A DNA stretch of 44,926 bases from Nostoc sp. LEGE 12450 (GTDB lineage Bacteria > Cyanobacteriota > Cyanobacteriia > Cyanobacteriales > Nostocaceae), in NCBI RefSeq assembly GCF_015206895.1, contig NZ_JADEXU010000058.1, forward strand, positions 1 to 44,926, written 5' to 3'. The stretch's first letter is position 1. Each line of letters begins with the position of its first letter. The notes beneath the pieces were generated by a model that saw only the letters and a list, made by a program, of their open reading frames with translations, was not told the origin of the DNA and did no database searches. A program made the position numbers and the translations under genes. Shown here piece by piece: positions 34,810-43,484 of this stretch.

Positions 34810-36756
34810 ATGCTAACTCTGTTAAAAACAATTCGACATGCGATCGCAAGTTGGTGGTCTGAGTTTACTCTCCAGACTAAGCTGCTGGCTGTGGCTACAT
34901 TGGTGGTTTCCTTGGTGATGAGTGGTTTGACCTTCTGGGCTGTGAATACAATTCAGCAGGATGCGCGGATGAATGACACCCGCTTCGGGCGTGACTTGGG
35001 TTTGCTGCTTGCTGCCAATGTTGCCCCCCTGGTTGCTGACAATAATCTCACGGAGGTTGCCCAATTTTCTCAACGCTTCTACAGCAGCACCTCTAGCGTG
35101 CGTTATATGCTTTACGCTGATGAAACCGGGGAAATCTTCTTTGGCATTCCTTTTTGGGAAGCCGAAGTAGAAAATTCCCTCACCATTAAACGGCGAATAC
35201 AACTGCCAGAAGATTACCCTGGTGATGGGGAAAAGCCAATGGTGCGGCAACACATGACCCCAGATGGAGTTGTTACCGATGTATTTATTCCTCTGATCGT
35301 TAATAAGAAATACTTAGGTGTATTAGCGATCGGTATCAACCCCAATCAGACTGCTGTCATCTCCACCAATTTTACCCGCGATGTCACCATTGCCGTTTTT
35401 ATCACAATTTGGGTAATGGTGATTTTGGCAGGAGTAATAAACGCTTTGACCATCACTAAACCAATAAAAGAACTCCTGGTGGGGGTAAAGGAAATTGCTA
35501 CCGGGAATTTCAAGCAGCGCATTGATTTACCTTTAGGGGGCGAACTAGGGGAGTTAATTTTAAGCTTTAATGAGATGGCGGAGCGATTAGAACGCTATGA
35601 AGAACAAAATATTGAAGAACTAACCGCCGAAAAAGCCAAGCTAGAAACCCTAGTTTCCACGATCGCAGATGGTGCTGTGTTGATTGATAACAATATGCAG
35701 GTGATATTAGTTAACCCCACAGCACGGCGGATTTTTGGCTGGGAAACGGCTGATGTGGTCGGCTGCAATGTATTGCATCACTTGCCGCCAGCAGTACAAA
35801 TGGAAATCAGTGGCCCATTGTACGAAATGGCAGCAGGTGAATGCGAAAGCGCCGAATTCCGTATTTTTATTAACCAACCCACCCCTCGGACGATCCGTAT
35901 TCTCTTGACTACAGTACTCAACGTGCAAAGAGAAAGCATCAAAGGCATTGCGATTACTGTCCAAGATATAACCCGTGAGGTGGAATTAAACGATGCAAAA
36001 AGTCAATTTATCAGCAACGTTTCTCACGAACTGCGAACGCCTTTATTTAACATCAAAACCTATATTGAAACCCTGCATGACTACGGCGAAGACTTAGGAT
36101 TAGAAGAACGGCAAGAGTTTTTGCAAACAGTTAACCATGAAACCGATCGCCTAACCCGCCTAGTTAACGATGTATTAGATTTATCAAAACTCGAATCGGG
36201 TCGTCAGTATAACTTCGATGGAGTGGATCTAGCCCAAGCGATCGAGCAAACATTGCGTACTTACCAACTCAATGCCAAAGATAAAGGTGTTGAACTTCTT
36301 CAGGAAGTTGATACTAATTTACCCCTGGTAATGGGTAATTACGATCTGTTAGTACAAGTTTTTGGCAATCTAATTGGTAATGCCCTCAAATTTACCAAAG
36401 CCGGTGGTAAAGTAGCAATCCGCGCTTACCAACTAGATTTCAAACCCAATCACAGCCAATCTTCTCCAGTGCGGATTGAAATTTCCGATACTGGAATTGG
36501 TATTGCGACAGAAGACCAGCACTCAATTTTTGAACGCTTCTTTCGCGTAGAAAACCGAGTTCACACCCTAGAAGGCACAGGTTTAGGATTATCGATTGTC
36601 AGAAATATCATTGATAGACATCGTAGTAAAGTCCATCTAGTGAGTGAAGTTGGCATTGGCACAACTTTCTGGTTCGACTTAGCCGCCTTCGAGGAAAAAG
36701 CGCCACCGATACAAGTTGAAGCTATTACTGAAGCATCCACAATCACCACAGTTTGA
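34810..36756 (+). CDS. nblS: Sensor histidine kinase NblS (Hik33/DspA type)
   Basis: A 648-residue membrane kinase. The first membrane helix is at about 23-46 and an extracytoplasmic sensor domain at 47-188 (RFGRDLGLLLAANVAPLVADNN, DYPGDGEKPMVRQHMTPDG). The second helix (about 191-214) is followed by HAMP (ITKPIKELLVGVKEIATGNF), a PAS domain (about 275-390), HisKA with His406 in ISNVSHELRTPL, and HATPase with NLIGNALKFT, DTGIGI and GTGLGLSIV. Order, length and sequence match the conserved cyanobacterial NblS/Hik33, which controls high-light, cold, osmotic and nutrient-stress genes and phycobilisome degradation through RpaB/NblR-type regulators. No regulator gene is adjacent. Confidence 0.92.
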   Translation: MLTLLKTIRHAIASWWSEFTLQTKLLAVATLVVSLVMSGLTFWAVNTIQQDARMNDTRFGRDLGLLLAANVAPLVADNNLTEVAQFSQRFYSSTSSVRYMLYADETGEIFFGIPFWEAEVENSLTIKRRIQLPEDYPGDGEKPMVRQHMTPDGVVTDVFIPLIVNKKYLGVLAIGINPNQTAVISTNFTRDVTIAVFITIWVMVILAGVINALTITKPIKELLVGVKEIATGNFKQRIDLPLGGELGELILSFNEMAERLERYEEQNIEELTAEKAKLETLVSTIADGAVLIDNNMQVILVNPTARRIFGWETADVVGCNVLHHLPPAVQMEISGPLYEMAAGECESAEFRIFINQPTPRTIRILLTTVLNVQRESIKGIAITVQDITREVELNDAKSQFISNVSHELRTPLFNIKTYIETLHDYGEDLGLEERQEFLQTVNHETDRLTRLVNDVLDLSKLESGRQYNFDGVDLAQAIEQTLRTYQLNAKDKGVELLQEVDTNLPLVMGNYDLLVQVFGNLIGNALKFTKAGGKVAIRAYQLDFKPNHSQSSPVRIEISDTGIGIATEDQHSIFERFFRVENRVHTLEGTGLGLSIVRNIIDRHRSKVHLVSEVGIGTTFWFDLAAFEEKAPPIQVEAITEASTITTV

Positions 36757-36836
36757 AGGATTGGGCATTGGGCATTGGGAATTAATTAGTTATTTTTTCT
36801 CCCCCATTTCCCATTCCCCATTCTCCATTCTCCAGT
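36757..36836. repeat. Short tandem repeats after nblS
   Basis: GGGCATT/GGGAATT units (about 36760-36785) face CCCATTT, CCCATTC, TCCATTC units (about 36803-36833), forming a loose inverted pair between two converging genes. Same repeat class as beside dps. Confidence 0.7.
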
Positions 36837-36845
36837 AAACACTAA

Positions 36846-37217
36846 TCAAGACCTTAATATCACGAACAACAAACAGACCAATAATAAACCTAATAGCAAC
36901 ACCAAACCTTGATTGCGTTTTACCCAAGTTTTTACAGTTACAGCAAAACTGTTAGTGTAACGCTGCTGTTCCAACTCTAACTTTGTCTCTTCAATATTTT
37001 GGTAGAGGGTACAGTCTTTGGCGTAGGGACGCTGAGGAAAATTGCAAGTATCATCAGCGTGATAGGTGCAAGTGTCGCACAGATACCCATCCCCAGTGGC
37101 GCGGTGCAATGGAATACCGGGATGACCGTAAGCTTTGAGTGTAGTCCGGCAATAGGGACAACTAATAGCTTGACTATCAACGAGTTGGTGGCAGTGGGGA
37201 CAAGATACAGTAGCCAA
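36846..37217 (-). CDS. Zinc-ribbon protein with C-terminal membrane helix
   Basis: A 123-residue protein with an N-terminal zinc ribbon (CPHC...CPYC, residues 6-23), a second Cys/His cluster (CDTCTYHADDTCNFPQRPYAKDC, about 47-69), a charged helix and a C-terminal membrane helix (GLVLLLGLLLVCLLFVIL). The family appears to be conserved in cyanobacteria but uncharacterised. The tail anchor would place the zinc domains in the cytoplasm. It converges with nblS and is divergent from the nuclease-ParA gene. Confidence 0.8.
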   Translation of the reverse strand: MATVSCPHCHQLVDSQAISCPYCRTTLKAYGHPGIPLHRATGDGYLCDTCTYHADDTCNFPQRPYAKDCTLYQNIEETKLELEQQRYTNSFAVTVKTWVKRNQGLVLLLGLLLVCLLFVILRS

Positions 37218-37475
37218 AACCTTTAACGCAAATAGGTAAACACTTTGATTCTAGCCATTTACAAAGGTAATGGGTAAATACATAGGTAGGCTGTTAATTT
37301 TGAGTATGGCTAGCTCTCAGAAATGGTTATTTTATCAGTAAAAGTACTAATTTTATGAGATTATTTATATTTTTCTAAGTGATTTCTATTACTCAATATA
37401 ATTAAGGCTATGCCATAATCTAGCAAATATGAGGTTTTGCCCGAAGTTCAATAATTATTTAGAGGTAGAAAAATA

Positions 37476-38852
37476 TTGCCTTTTAATCCTGAGCTGTGCC
37501 GTAACGAAAGCGAAGTTGAAAGCAAACTCATAGTGCAATATTTGCTACCACAGCTAGGTTATACTCCTGACACCTGGCATCAAGAAGTTGCCGTTGGTAG
37601 CATCCGCTTAGATTTCTTAGCATTTGCTGCACAGGTGATTCCCTTTGTCTTAGATGCCAACTCACCTCTGAGTGTCGTCATGGAGGCAAAGCATCCCAAG
37701 CAAAACTTAAATCATCATGTCCTCCGACTCAGACATTATTTAACCAGCTTGAATGTCAGGTATGGATTGTTGACTAATGGCAAAGAGATTAGAATTTATC
37801 AAAAATTACACACTAATATTCAGCTAATATTTCAATGTTCTGGTAAAGAAGTTGAGATAAAGATAGATGAAATTAAAACTCTAATTGGTAGAGAAAGTTT
37901 GAAAGAAGGACATCTAGTAGATAAATCAAAAGTTCAGATAGAAAATAATTCAAATTTTGAAACAAAAAGGCAACATTCAATGAAAACGATTGCAATCTAC
38001 CACAATAAAGGCGGCGTTGGAAAGACTACTGTTGCAGTCAACCTTGCAGCAGCATTACGTAAAAAAGGTAAAAATGTACTTTTAGTTGATATAGATTCCC
38101 AGGCAAATACTACTTTTGCTACAGGATTAATCAAATTTCAATTTGAAGAAGATGATAATTTAAGAGAGTTAAACGTATATCATTTATTAGAATCAGGAGA
38201 TTTTAACTTTATTCCAGAAGTACTGCGTACATCTGATTATTTCAATAATCCAGAAATTGATGTTATTCCTTCACATATTACATTAATAGAATATCAGGAT
38301 AAACTAAATAAAATATTAGCTAGTAGGAGTAGGCTAGTAACAAAACTAAAAAGGGTAGAAGATAACTATGATATTGTAATTATTGATACTCCTCCCTCTA
38401 GAGATTTGTATGCTGAAGTTGCACTGATTACTAGTGATTACCTAATAATTCCATCCGACTTGAAACCATTTGCTAACCAAGGTTTACCAACGGTCAAAAA
38501 TTTTGTTAATCAAATTAATGAATCTAGAGAAATGATGGGTAAACCGCCTATTAGTATAATGGGCGTTCTTGCTTCTAAAATCTCAACAAATGCTAAATTT
38601 TTACAATACAATTTCCCTAAACAGAGAGAAGTAATTTCAGAGCGCTATCAACTGCCACTAATGGAAGCTGTAATTTATGACAGAACAGCGTTATCAGAAT
38701 GTATGAATCAGACTATCACGGTTGGAGATTTAGAATATCCTGACCCTAAGTCTATTATTAAATTTGCCGAATTAAAAACTTCTGCTCAAATTTCTGCTGA
38801 AGAATTTAATGTATTAGCAGATGAAGTTATCCAAAAATTGGGGATTGATTAA
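37476..38852 (+). CDS. PD-(D/E)xK nuclease-like (HsdR_N) domain fused to ParA-type ATPase
   Basis: A 458-residue fusion. Residues 1-135 resemble the N-terminal nuclease domain of type I restriction subunit R: ESEVESKLIVQYLLPQLGY, then VAVGSIRLDFLAF with Asp46, and VVMEAK with Glu70-x-Lys72, spaced as a D...ExK active site; YGLLTNGKEIRIYQ follows. A charged linker (140-168) leads to a complete ParA ATPase: deviant Walker A KGGVGKTT (Lys178, Lys183), A' motif LLVDIDSQAN and Walker B IVIIDTPPS (Asp304). The start is TTG at 37476 with AGAGG 10 bases upstream; an internal ATG (37980) could yield ParA alone. The next gene encodes a ParB-fold protein and overlaps by one base. Role unknown; partition, defence or genome maintenance are all possible. 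Confidence 0.82.
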   Translation: MPFNPELCRNESEVESKLIVQYLLPQLGYTPDTWHQEVAVGSIRLDFLAFAAQVIPFVLDANSPLSVVMEAKHPKQNLNHHVLRLRHYLTSLNVRYGLLTNGKEIRIYQKLHTNIQLIFQCSGKEVEIKIDEIKTLIGRESLKEGHLVDKSKVQIENNSNFETKRQHSMKTIAIYHNKGGVGKTTVAVNLAAALRKKGKNVLLVDIDSQANTTFATGLIKFQFEEDDNLRELNVYHLLESGDFNFIPEVLRTSDYFNNPEIDVIPSHITLIEYQDKLNKILASRSRLVTKLKRVEDNYDIVIIDTPPSRDLYAEVALITSDYLIIPSDLKPFANQGLPTVKNFVNQINESREMMGKPPISIMGVLASKISTNAKFLQYNFPKQREVISERYQLPLMEAVIYDRTALSECMNQTITVGDLEYPDPKSIIKFAELKTSAQISAEEFNVLADEVIQKLGID

Positions 38853-39571
38853 TGATTAATTTTTCTTTGGTGGATGTAAAAAGTATTACTTCTAATGAAC
38901 CTCGTTCAAATTTTGCAGAAGCTGATTTAGAGAACCTTGCAGACATAATTATAGAAACAGGAGGAATTATCAGACCATTAGTTCTGAAAGTAACAGGTGT
39001 AGAGAGCTATACGGTAGTTGATGGACATTTTGAATATTATGCTGCTGTCAGGGCAAGAGAAAAAAATCCTCGACAAGGTGAAATGGTTAATGCTTGTGTC
39101 ATTGCCCCAAAATTAGAGGCTTTAGTAGTAAAGCAAGTTGTATCTCTCAAAGGAATTGATTTTTCTAGTAAACCAGTAACATCAGAGCTTGAAACAACAA
39201 AGTTAGAACCACGTCTGACAAATTTAGAATTACGTCTTGAGAAGCAATTCAATGAATTTAAATCAGAATTTATACAAGAGAGAGAGAGAATAGATAGCCA
39301 GTTCAAGCAACTTGAAAACCTTATTCCCCAAAAGAGTGAACAGAGTAATCCACTCAGTTTATTGAACTCTTTGGATAAAGACGAGTTATCTAGAAAGTTA
39401 CAACGCTCTAGAATTCGTGGGGCTGAAAAACTTGCAAAAGACATATTTGATGCTCGACGCAAGAAACCGAAGCAAGAATTTGAAGATTATCGTGATGTAA
39501 TGAAATCTATCCAAGGATTAGGCGTGCAAACAATTTTGACTATTATTGATGAGTGGTCAAGAAGTTATTAA
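38852..39571 (+). CDS. ParB-fold protein, partner of the nuclease-ParA fusion
   Basis: A 239-residue protein. Residues 1-95 resemble the ParB/Srx N-terminal domain: SLVDVKSITSNEPRSNFAEA, LENLADIIIETGGIIRPLVL and YTVVDGHFEYYAAVRA, in the position where classical ParB has GERRxRAA; the arginine pair is replaced. A coiled coil (about 118-157) follows and then a basic C-terminal domain (about 170-239: LSRKLQRSRIRGAEKLAKDI, SIQGLGVQTILTII) that may be a helix-hairpin-helix DNA binder. The central HTH of chromosomal ParB is absent. Its ATG overlaps the upstream stop codon (TAATG), showing translational coupling. Confidence 0.78.
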   Translation: MINFSLVDVKSITSNEPRSNFAEADLENLADIIIETGGIIRPLVLKVTGVESYTVVDGHFEYYAAVRAREKNPRQGEMVNACVIAPKLEALVVKQVVSLKGIDFSSKPVTSELETTKLEPRLTNLELRLEKQFNEFKSEFIQERERIDSQFKQLENLIPQKSEQSNPLSLLNSLDKDELSRKLQRSRIRGAEKLAKDIFDARRKKPKQEFEDYRDVMKSIQGLGVQTILTIIDEWSRSY

Positions 39572-39620
39572 AATCTTAGCTTTGTTTGAACGAAGTGAAA
39601 ACCAACAAACTGCGGAAAAA

Positions 39621-39650
39621 GTTGGGTTTTGTTCCTCAACCCAACCTACG
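39621..39650. repeat. GTTGGGTTT-type hairpin repeat, copy 2
   Basis: GTTGGGTTTTGTTCCTCAAC followed by CCAACCTACG, nearly the same as 348-380. It lies 50 bases after the ParB-fold gene and may serve as its terminator. CTGAACCGTATTG at 39674-39686 matches the right end of the MITE-like elements. Confidence 0.6.
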
Positions 39651-39700
39651 CAGGTTAAGGTTTTTGGCTCTCACTGAACCGTATTGCAACATGTCAATTC

Positions 39701-40648
39701 TTAACCCCGCACCTGTCGCAGTGCATCAAAAGCCTTAACTCGCAACCCAACTGGTAACAATGATAATCCTAAACCAGTCCAAGCTTTAGGAGTTGAAAAA
39801 GATTGCCCTGCCAAAACTAGCTCTCTGCCTTTTTGTGTTTCACCCTTTTCAATTAAACGCAAACCTAATAATAACTGAGTTTCAGTTAGACGATTTTTCC
39901 TAATAGTCTCTATTTTTTCAGAATCAAACTTATAACTTTCTAAATACCGCATTTTATCAAATAGATAAGGAATGGCTCGATTTATACCTTGCTGTTCTGC
40001 ATGAGTGCGATATTCCATCAATAATTTTGGTAAATAATAACCCTTTTTTCCCGCCAAAGCTAAACGCACAAATAAATCATTATCCTCACAGTTTTGCATA
40101 TTTGGCTGCATATATCCTAATTCTTGCAAGGTTTCGCGGCGAAATAATGTTGCGCCAACTTGAAAGCTTTGGTTAACAAATACAACTTCCAACAAATTAT
40201 CTACAACACCTGCTGGTAAATTCTTTCTACCCCAGCGATGAGTATTTTCTTGAGTTTTTACCTCATCTCGCACATTGTTAATATCAATTATCCAATGGTC
40301 TGTACCAACAAAATCAATGCTAGAGTCTTGAGCAAGAATAGCTGCGGTACTTGCGAGAAAATCGGGTGTGAGCCGATCGTCATCATCAAATTTAATAAAA
40401 TATTCACCACTGGCTGCATCAAAGCCAGAGCGCATATTATTACTTTTACCAATATTTTGCAAATGACGAATATATTTAATCCGTTGGTCTGTATACTGTG
40501 ACATTAACTCAGGTGTGCGATCGCTAGAACCGTCATCACAAACAATTAGCTCAAAGTTTTGCTCAGACTGATTCAGTACACTGTCAATTGCATAAGGAAG
40601 AAGATTAACCCGATTAAAAGTAGGAATGCAAACAGTAATTTTAGGCAT
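39701..40648 (-). CDS. Family 2 glycosyltransferase
   Basis: A 315-residue GT-A enzyme: ITVCIPTFNRVNLLPYAIDSV at the N-terminus, ELIVCDDGSSDRTPELM for nucleotide-sugar binding, the metal site KFDDDDRLTPDF (DXD), and NCEDNDLFVRLALAG in the acceptor region. No membrane helices. It probably adds a sugar to exopolysaccharide, lipopolysaccharide or glycolipid; donor and acceptor cannot be read from sequence. It lies 70 bases downstream of another glycosyltransferase-like gene on the same strand. Confidence 0.92.
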   Translation of the reverse strand: MPKITVCIPTFNRVNLLPYAIDSVLNQSEQNFELIVCDDGSSDRTPELMSQYTDQRIKYIRHLQNIGKSNNMRSGFDAASGEYFIKFDDDDRLTPDFLASTAAILAQDSSIDFVGTDHWIIDINNVRDEVKTQENTHRWGRKNLPAGVVDNLLEVVFVNQSFQVGATLFRRETLQELGYMQPNMQNCEDNDLFVRLALAGKKGYYLPKLLMEYRTHAEQQGINRAIPYLFDKMRYLESYKFDSEKIETIRKNRLTETQLLLGLRLIEKGETQKGRELVLAGQSFSTPKAWTGLGLSLLPVGLRVKAFDALRQVRG

Positions 40649-40718
40649 ATTTTATACTAGTAACTGGAAAATATATAAAATAAAATACTAATTTAACGCG
40701 TCACCAATAAAGCTACAT

Positions 40719-41738
40719 CTAGCGGAGAGTTCTTTGAATTTTATTCATTGTTTTGTTAAAAAAATTATTAGTTTTGGTAATTATACTAACTGGCTTAAGC
40801 TGTTTTGGTCTTTGTTCTGGTTGTTTAAGAAAGCGATAATGTAAAAATTCATTTCCATAACATATATTGACATCTTGCCCTTGAGATAACTGGGCAAAAT
40901 CACGAGAAGAATAGCTCATATAATGTATACGATGAATTGGTTTTAAGCCATCTTGATTATAAAGAACGTTATTAATATTGACAAAGGGATCTGCATTGGC
41001 ACAGTTGCCTGTTCTATCTTCACCATTGGGGCTAAGTGTAAAGTTAAAAAGTGGGCGATCGCAGCGCAAGGTCATATAGTTAAACAAAAAAGAATCATCC
41101 CACCATCCATGTCCATTAATCCACTCGACTTCTTTTTGGGTAATTAATCGCTCCTTCATTATCTCAATGTCTTTAACAGTAAACAATCCTCGTTTAGAGC
41201 CAAAAAAACTAGAACAATGGAGTTGAGGACGTATATCTGCTTCTGTATACAGCCCAGTTTTCTCTATAACTGAAATATTTAACGCTGCAACAGCCCTATC
41301 CTTAAGGTGTTCCCAATCATCAAAAACAAAATCTGATGTTTCTAGCTTATCAATTACATTATTGAGTGGCTTCATTGCCAAACTATCACCGTCATAAAAT
41401 ACGAATTTATCAAAAATACCCTCAAAGGCAACAAACTTTCTTTGTAAATGACTTTTGTACCAACTAGGACGTGATAATTTTGTATCTTTTTCCCTTGGAT
41501 GTGCCGCCCAAACCTGATGAGCAAATTCTTCCCAGTGTTGAATTACTTCCCAATTATCAAACAAGATTACATTTTTTCGATTCTTAATTTCTTTCTTAAC
41601 TAAATCTAGTTGCTCATTATATGGAATTATACAAATAGGAATATCTGCACTAACATTCACCTCAATACTGTTTAGCAAAGCTACTAGTTGGTCAAACACC
41701 ACATCATTAGCCAGGGTGTAGATACCGAAGGAATCCAT
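40719..41738 (-). CDS. Glycosyltransferase-like protein, cyanobacterial family
   Basis: A 339-residue protein beginning MDSFGIYTLANDVVFDQLVA. The opening strand, the acidic motif FDKFVFYDGDSLAMKPL (DGD, like the DXD of retaining GT8 enzymes) and the WINGHGWWDDSFLFNYMTLR region suggest a GT-A transferase. I associate the N-terminal signature with an Npun_R2821/Npun_R2823-type family, from memory and unverified. ATG 41738 is used because AAGGA sits 10 bases upstream; the frame continues to a TTG at 41780. Probably co-transcribed with the family 2 glycosyltransferase. Confidence 0.75.
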   Translation of the reverse strand: MDSFGIYTLANDVVFDQLVALLNSIEVNVSADIPICIIPYNEQLDLVKKEIKNRKNVILFDNWEVIQHWEEFAHQVWAAHPREKDTKLSRPSWYKSHLQRKFVAFEGIFDKFVFYDGDSLAMKPLNNVIDKLETSDFVFDDWEHLKDRAVAALNISVIEKTGLYTEADIRPQLHCSSFFGSKRGLFTVKDIEIMKERLITQKEVEWINGHGWWDDSFLFNYMTLRCDRPLFNFTLSPNGEDRTGNCANADPFVNINNVLYNQDGLKPIHRIHYMSYSSRDFAQLSQGQDVNICYGNEFLHYRFLKQPEQRPKQLKPVSIITKTNNFFNKTMNKIQRTLR

Positions 41739-42193
41739 TTTGATAAATCCTTTTTCTCTTGCAATGACTGAGTAACGCAAATAATATTCTCGTTATTTTC
41801 TGAGCTATTATTCTCGAATCATTATTAGTATACACATCTTTACACTTTATACTGGGGTAAGGAGCAAGGGATTTTGCTTAGTTTGGATGATACTAACATT
41901 ACTCGTTGTTTGTCTGCATCGTCAAAACCCATGCTGTGGCCTTGCTTTTTCCAAAAATGTCCTGTGCCATTGGACATTCGATTAAAGTACGTGGCATTCT
42001 ACTAGTAATGAGAGCGTTTGGGATGCTTTCTAGAATGCAATAATATTTGAGGCTACCCAAAGCGGTAGTGCCTGTCTTTCAAAAAATTAGCAATAATGCA
42101 CGGAGCAAAAATTTATTTTTGAACTTGCATCAGCCCAGAATTAATCACTGATAAGTAAATACTATTTTTAGTTTTAAGTAAAAAGGAGTAGCA
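41739..42193. other. Gap with a doubtful 45-codon reading frame
   Basis: The minus strand holds a 45-codon frame at 41840-41977 (SNGTGHFWKKQGHSMGFDD ...) that looks protein-like but has no ribosome binding site or recognised relative. It could be a very small gene or a fragment. The right end (42120-42193) should carry the promoter of the SnoaL-like gene, whose site AAAAAGGAG is at 42180-42188. Confidence 0.4.
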
Positions 42194-42619
42194 ATGTCTA
42201 ATCTTGAAGACAATAAATTAATTGCTCGACGCTGGATTGAACTCATTAGCGAGCATCGAATTGAAGATATCTGCGAGATGACCGCCCCAACTTGGAGGAT
42301 GCACGGTGCTTTACCTGGGCTTCCTCCAGGGCCGGATGGAGTACGTAAACTCTTTGGCTCATTTGGGGCTATCGAGCAAAAATGGACAATTGAAGACGTA
42401 ATTGCTGAAGGTGACAAAGTTGTGGTGCGTGCAACTAATACCTGCACTCAGGAAAGTTTCTTTGGAATACCTAGTCATGGTCGAGAGCAGACGTTCACGG
42501 CTATGTTCATTCATTGGATTGTTGACGGGAAGATAGTTGAAACTTGGCGAAATGCTGATGATCTCGGACGAGTTCTCCAGCTTGGGGCGCGGATTGAGCC
42601 GGGAACGTCTGGGAAATAA
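42194..42619 (+). CDS. SnoaL-like / ester cyclase family protein
   Basis: A 141-residue NTF2-fold protein: NKLIARRWIELISEHRIEDI, then TWRMHGALPGLPPGPDGVRK, VIAEGDKVVVRATN, GREQTFTAMFIHWIVDGKIV and ETWRNADDLGRVLQLGA. The pattern (His/Asp pairs, the WR-ADD ending) matches SnoaL-like polyketide cyclase relatives, which are often stand-alone enzymes or binding proteins of unknown substrate. Strong ribosome binding site AAAAAGGAG. No polyketide genes are nearby. Confidence 0.88.
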   Translation: MSNLEDNKLIARRWIELISEHRIEDICEMTAPTWRMHGALPGLPPGPDGVRKLFGSFGAIEQKWTIEDVIAEGDKVVVRATNTCTQESFFGIPSHGREQTFTAMFIHWIVDGKIVETWRNADDLGRVLQLGARIEPGTSGK

Positions 42620-42682
42620 CTTTACTGACTTGCTGAATAAACGGCGAGTCTCTTCAGAAACTGGTACTAAGTCTTAAAAAAT

Positions 42683-43132
42683 CTAGCTGTTGAACAATTG
42701 TCTTCTAGAGAATAATCTCAGCAACCCGGCGGTTCCTATTCCCCAAGCACCATTAACTAATAAACCTGTGACTATTCCCACAAGTTTCCAGCCTCCAGCG
42801 ATGGGTTGACCCTTGAGTGGTGCGACCACAAACCAAGCTACTAGTGTTGGGACAATTGCACCAAATACCAATGCTGCTAACCAATAGCTTTTATCATTTT
42901 GAAAACGAGGCGCGATTGCTACCCAAATCATTCCCCAAATTCCTCCCCAGAATGCACTTGACCAAATTTGCGGGATTCCAAATGGTTGTGTTGGTGCAGT
43001 TGGATAAGCAGTGCGAGGCGTGAAATTCACTGTATGTAGCAACGCCAACATACCTTGGTGAAATAGCAAAACAGACACAAAGCCTGCAATAAATGCTAAT
43101 ACAAATCGAGATAAGGCAGCTTTTTGAGTCAT
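42683..43132 (-). CDS. Small four-helix membrane protein of unknown function
   Basis: A 149-residue protein with hydrophobic segments at about 9-34 (FVLAFIAGFVSVLLFHQGMLAL), 56-75 (IWSSAFWGGIWGMIWVAIAP), 84-105 (WLAALVFGAIVPTLVAWFVVA) and 117-140 (LVGIVTGLLVNGAWGIGTAGLL). The third is followed by PLKGQPIAGGW. I do not recognise a named family. It converges with the SnoaL-like gene. Confidence 0.78.
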   Translation of the reverse strand: MTQKAALSRFVLAFIAGFVSVLLFHQGMLALLHTVNFTPRTAYPTAPTQPFGIPQIWSSAFWGGIWGMIWVAIAPRFQNDKSYWLAALVFGAIVPTLVAWFVVAPLKGQPIAGGWKLVGIVTGLLVNGAWGIGTAGLLRLFSRRQLFNS

Positions 43133-43484
43133 TGCTTATACGAAAATCTCTAGGACTTGCTTCTTAGAGGTGTCTATGATAGTTTGCTAACTAGTATAAA
43201 ATACAGTGAATCTATCGAGTTACCGTATTTTAGTGAATACTATTTTTAATATAGTCGAAGGAGCTTGGAGTTAAAAGTATCTAAGTACTTTACCAAAATA
43301 TTATGGCAAGTAAAAAAGCCAGTGTTGCTGATTGAAAAGATAATGCCTGAAATCAACCTGAATTTGGCAATTCATCCAGAGCATTTCTGAGCAACCAAGC
43401 GATCGCAGCGAACAGATAGTGAGGATAATGAATATACGTATGCAAACTATTCATAACCGTAAAATCAAAGGCGGAGGCTAAACC
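43133..43484. other. Gene-free divergent region before the MFS exporter
   Basis: No reading frame or structured repeat of note; a HIP1-like site lies near 43400. It carries promoters for the small membrane protein (minus) and the exporter (plus). Confidence 0.45.

Noticed and set aside
37476..39571. ParA/ParB pair as evidence that the window is a plasmid
   Set aside because: Surrounding genes (ilvD, petF, chlP, map, nblS, pabAB) are chromosomal housekeeping genes and no replication initiator or origin was seen.
41840..41977. 45-codon minus-strand frame as a real gene
   Set aside because: No ribosome binding site, no recognised relative; kept only as a remark on the gap.
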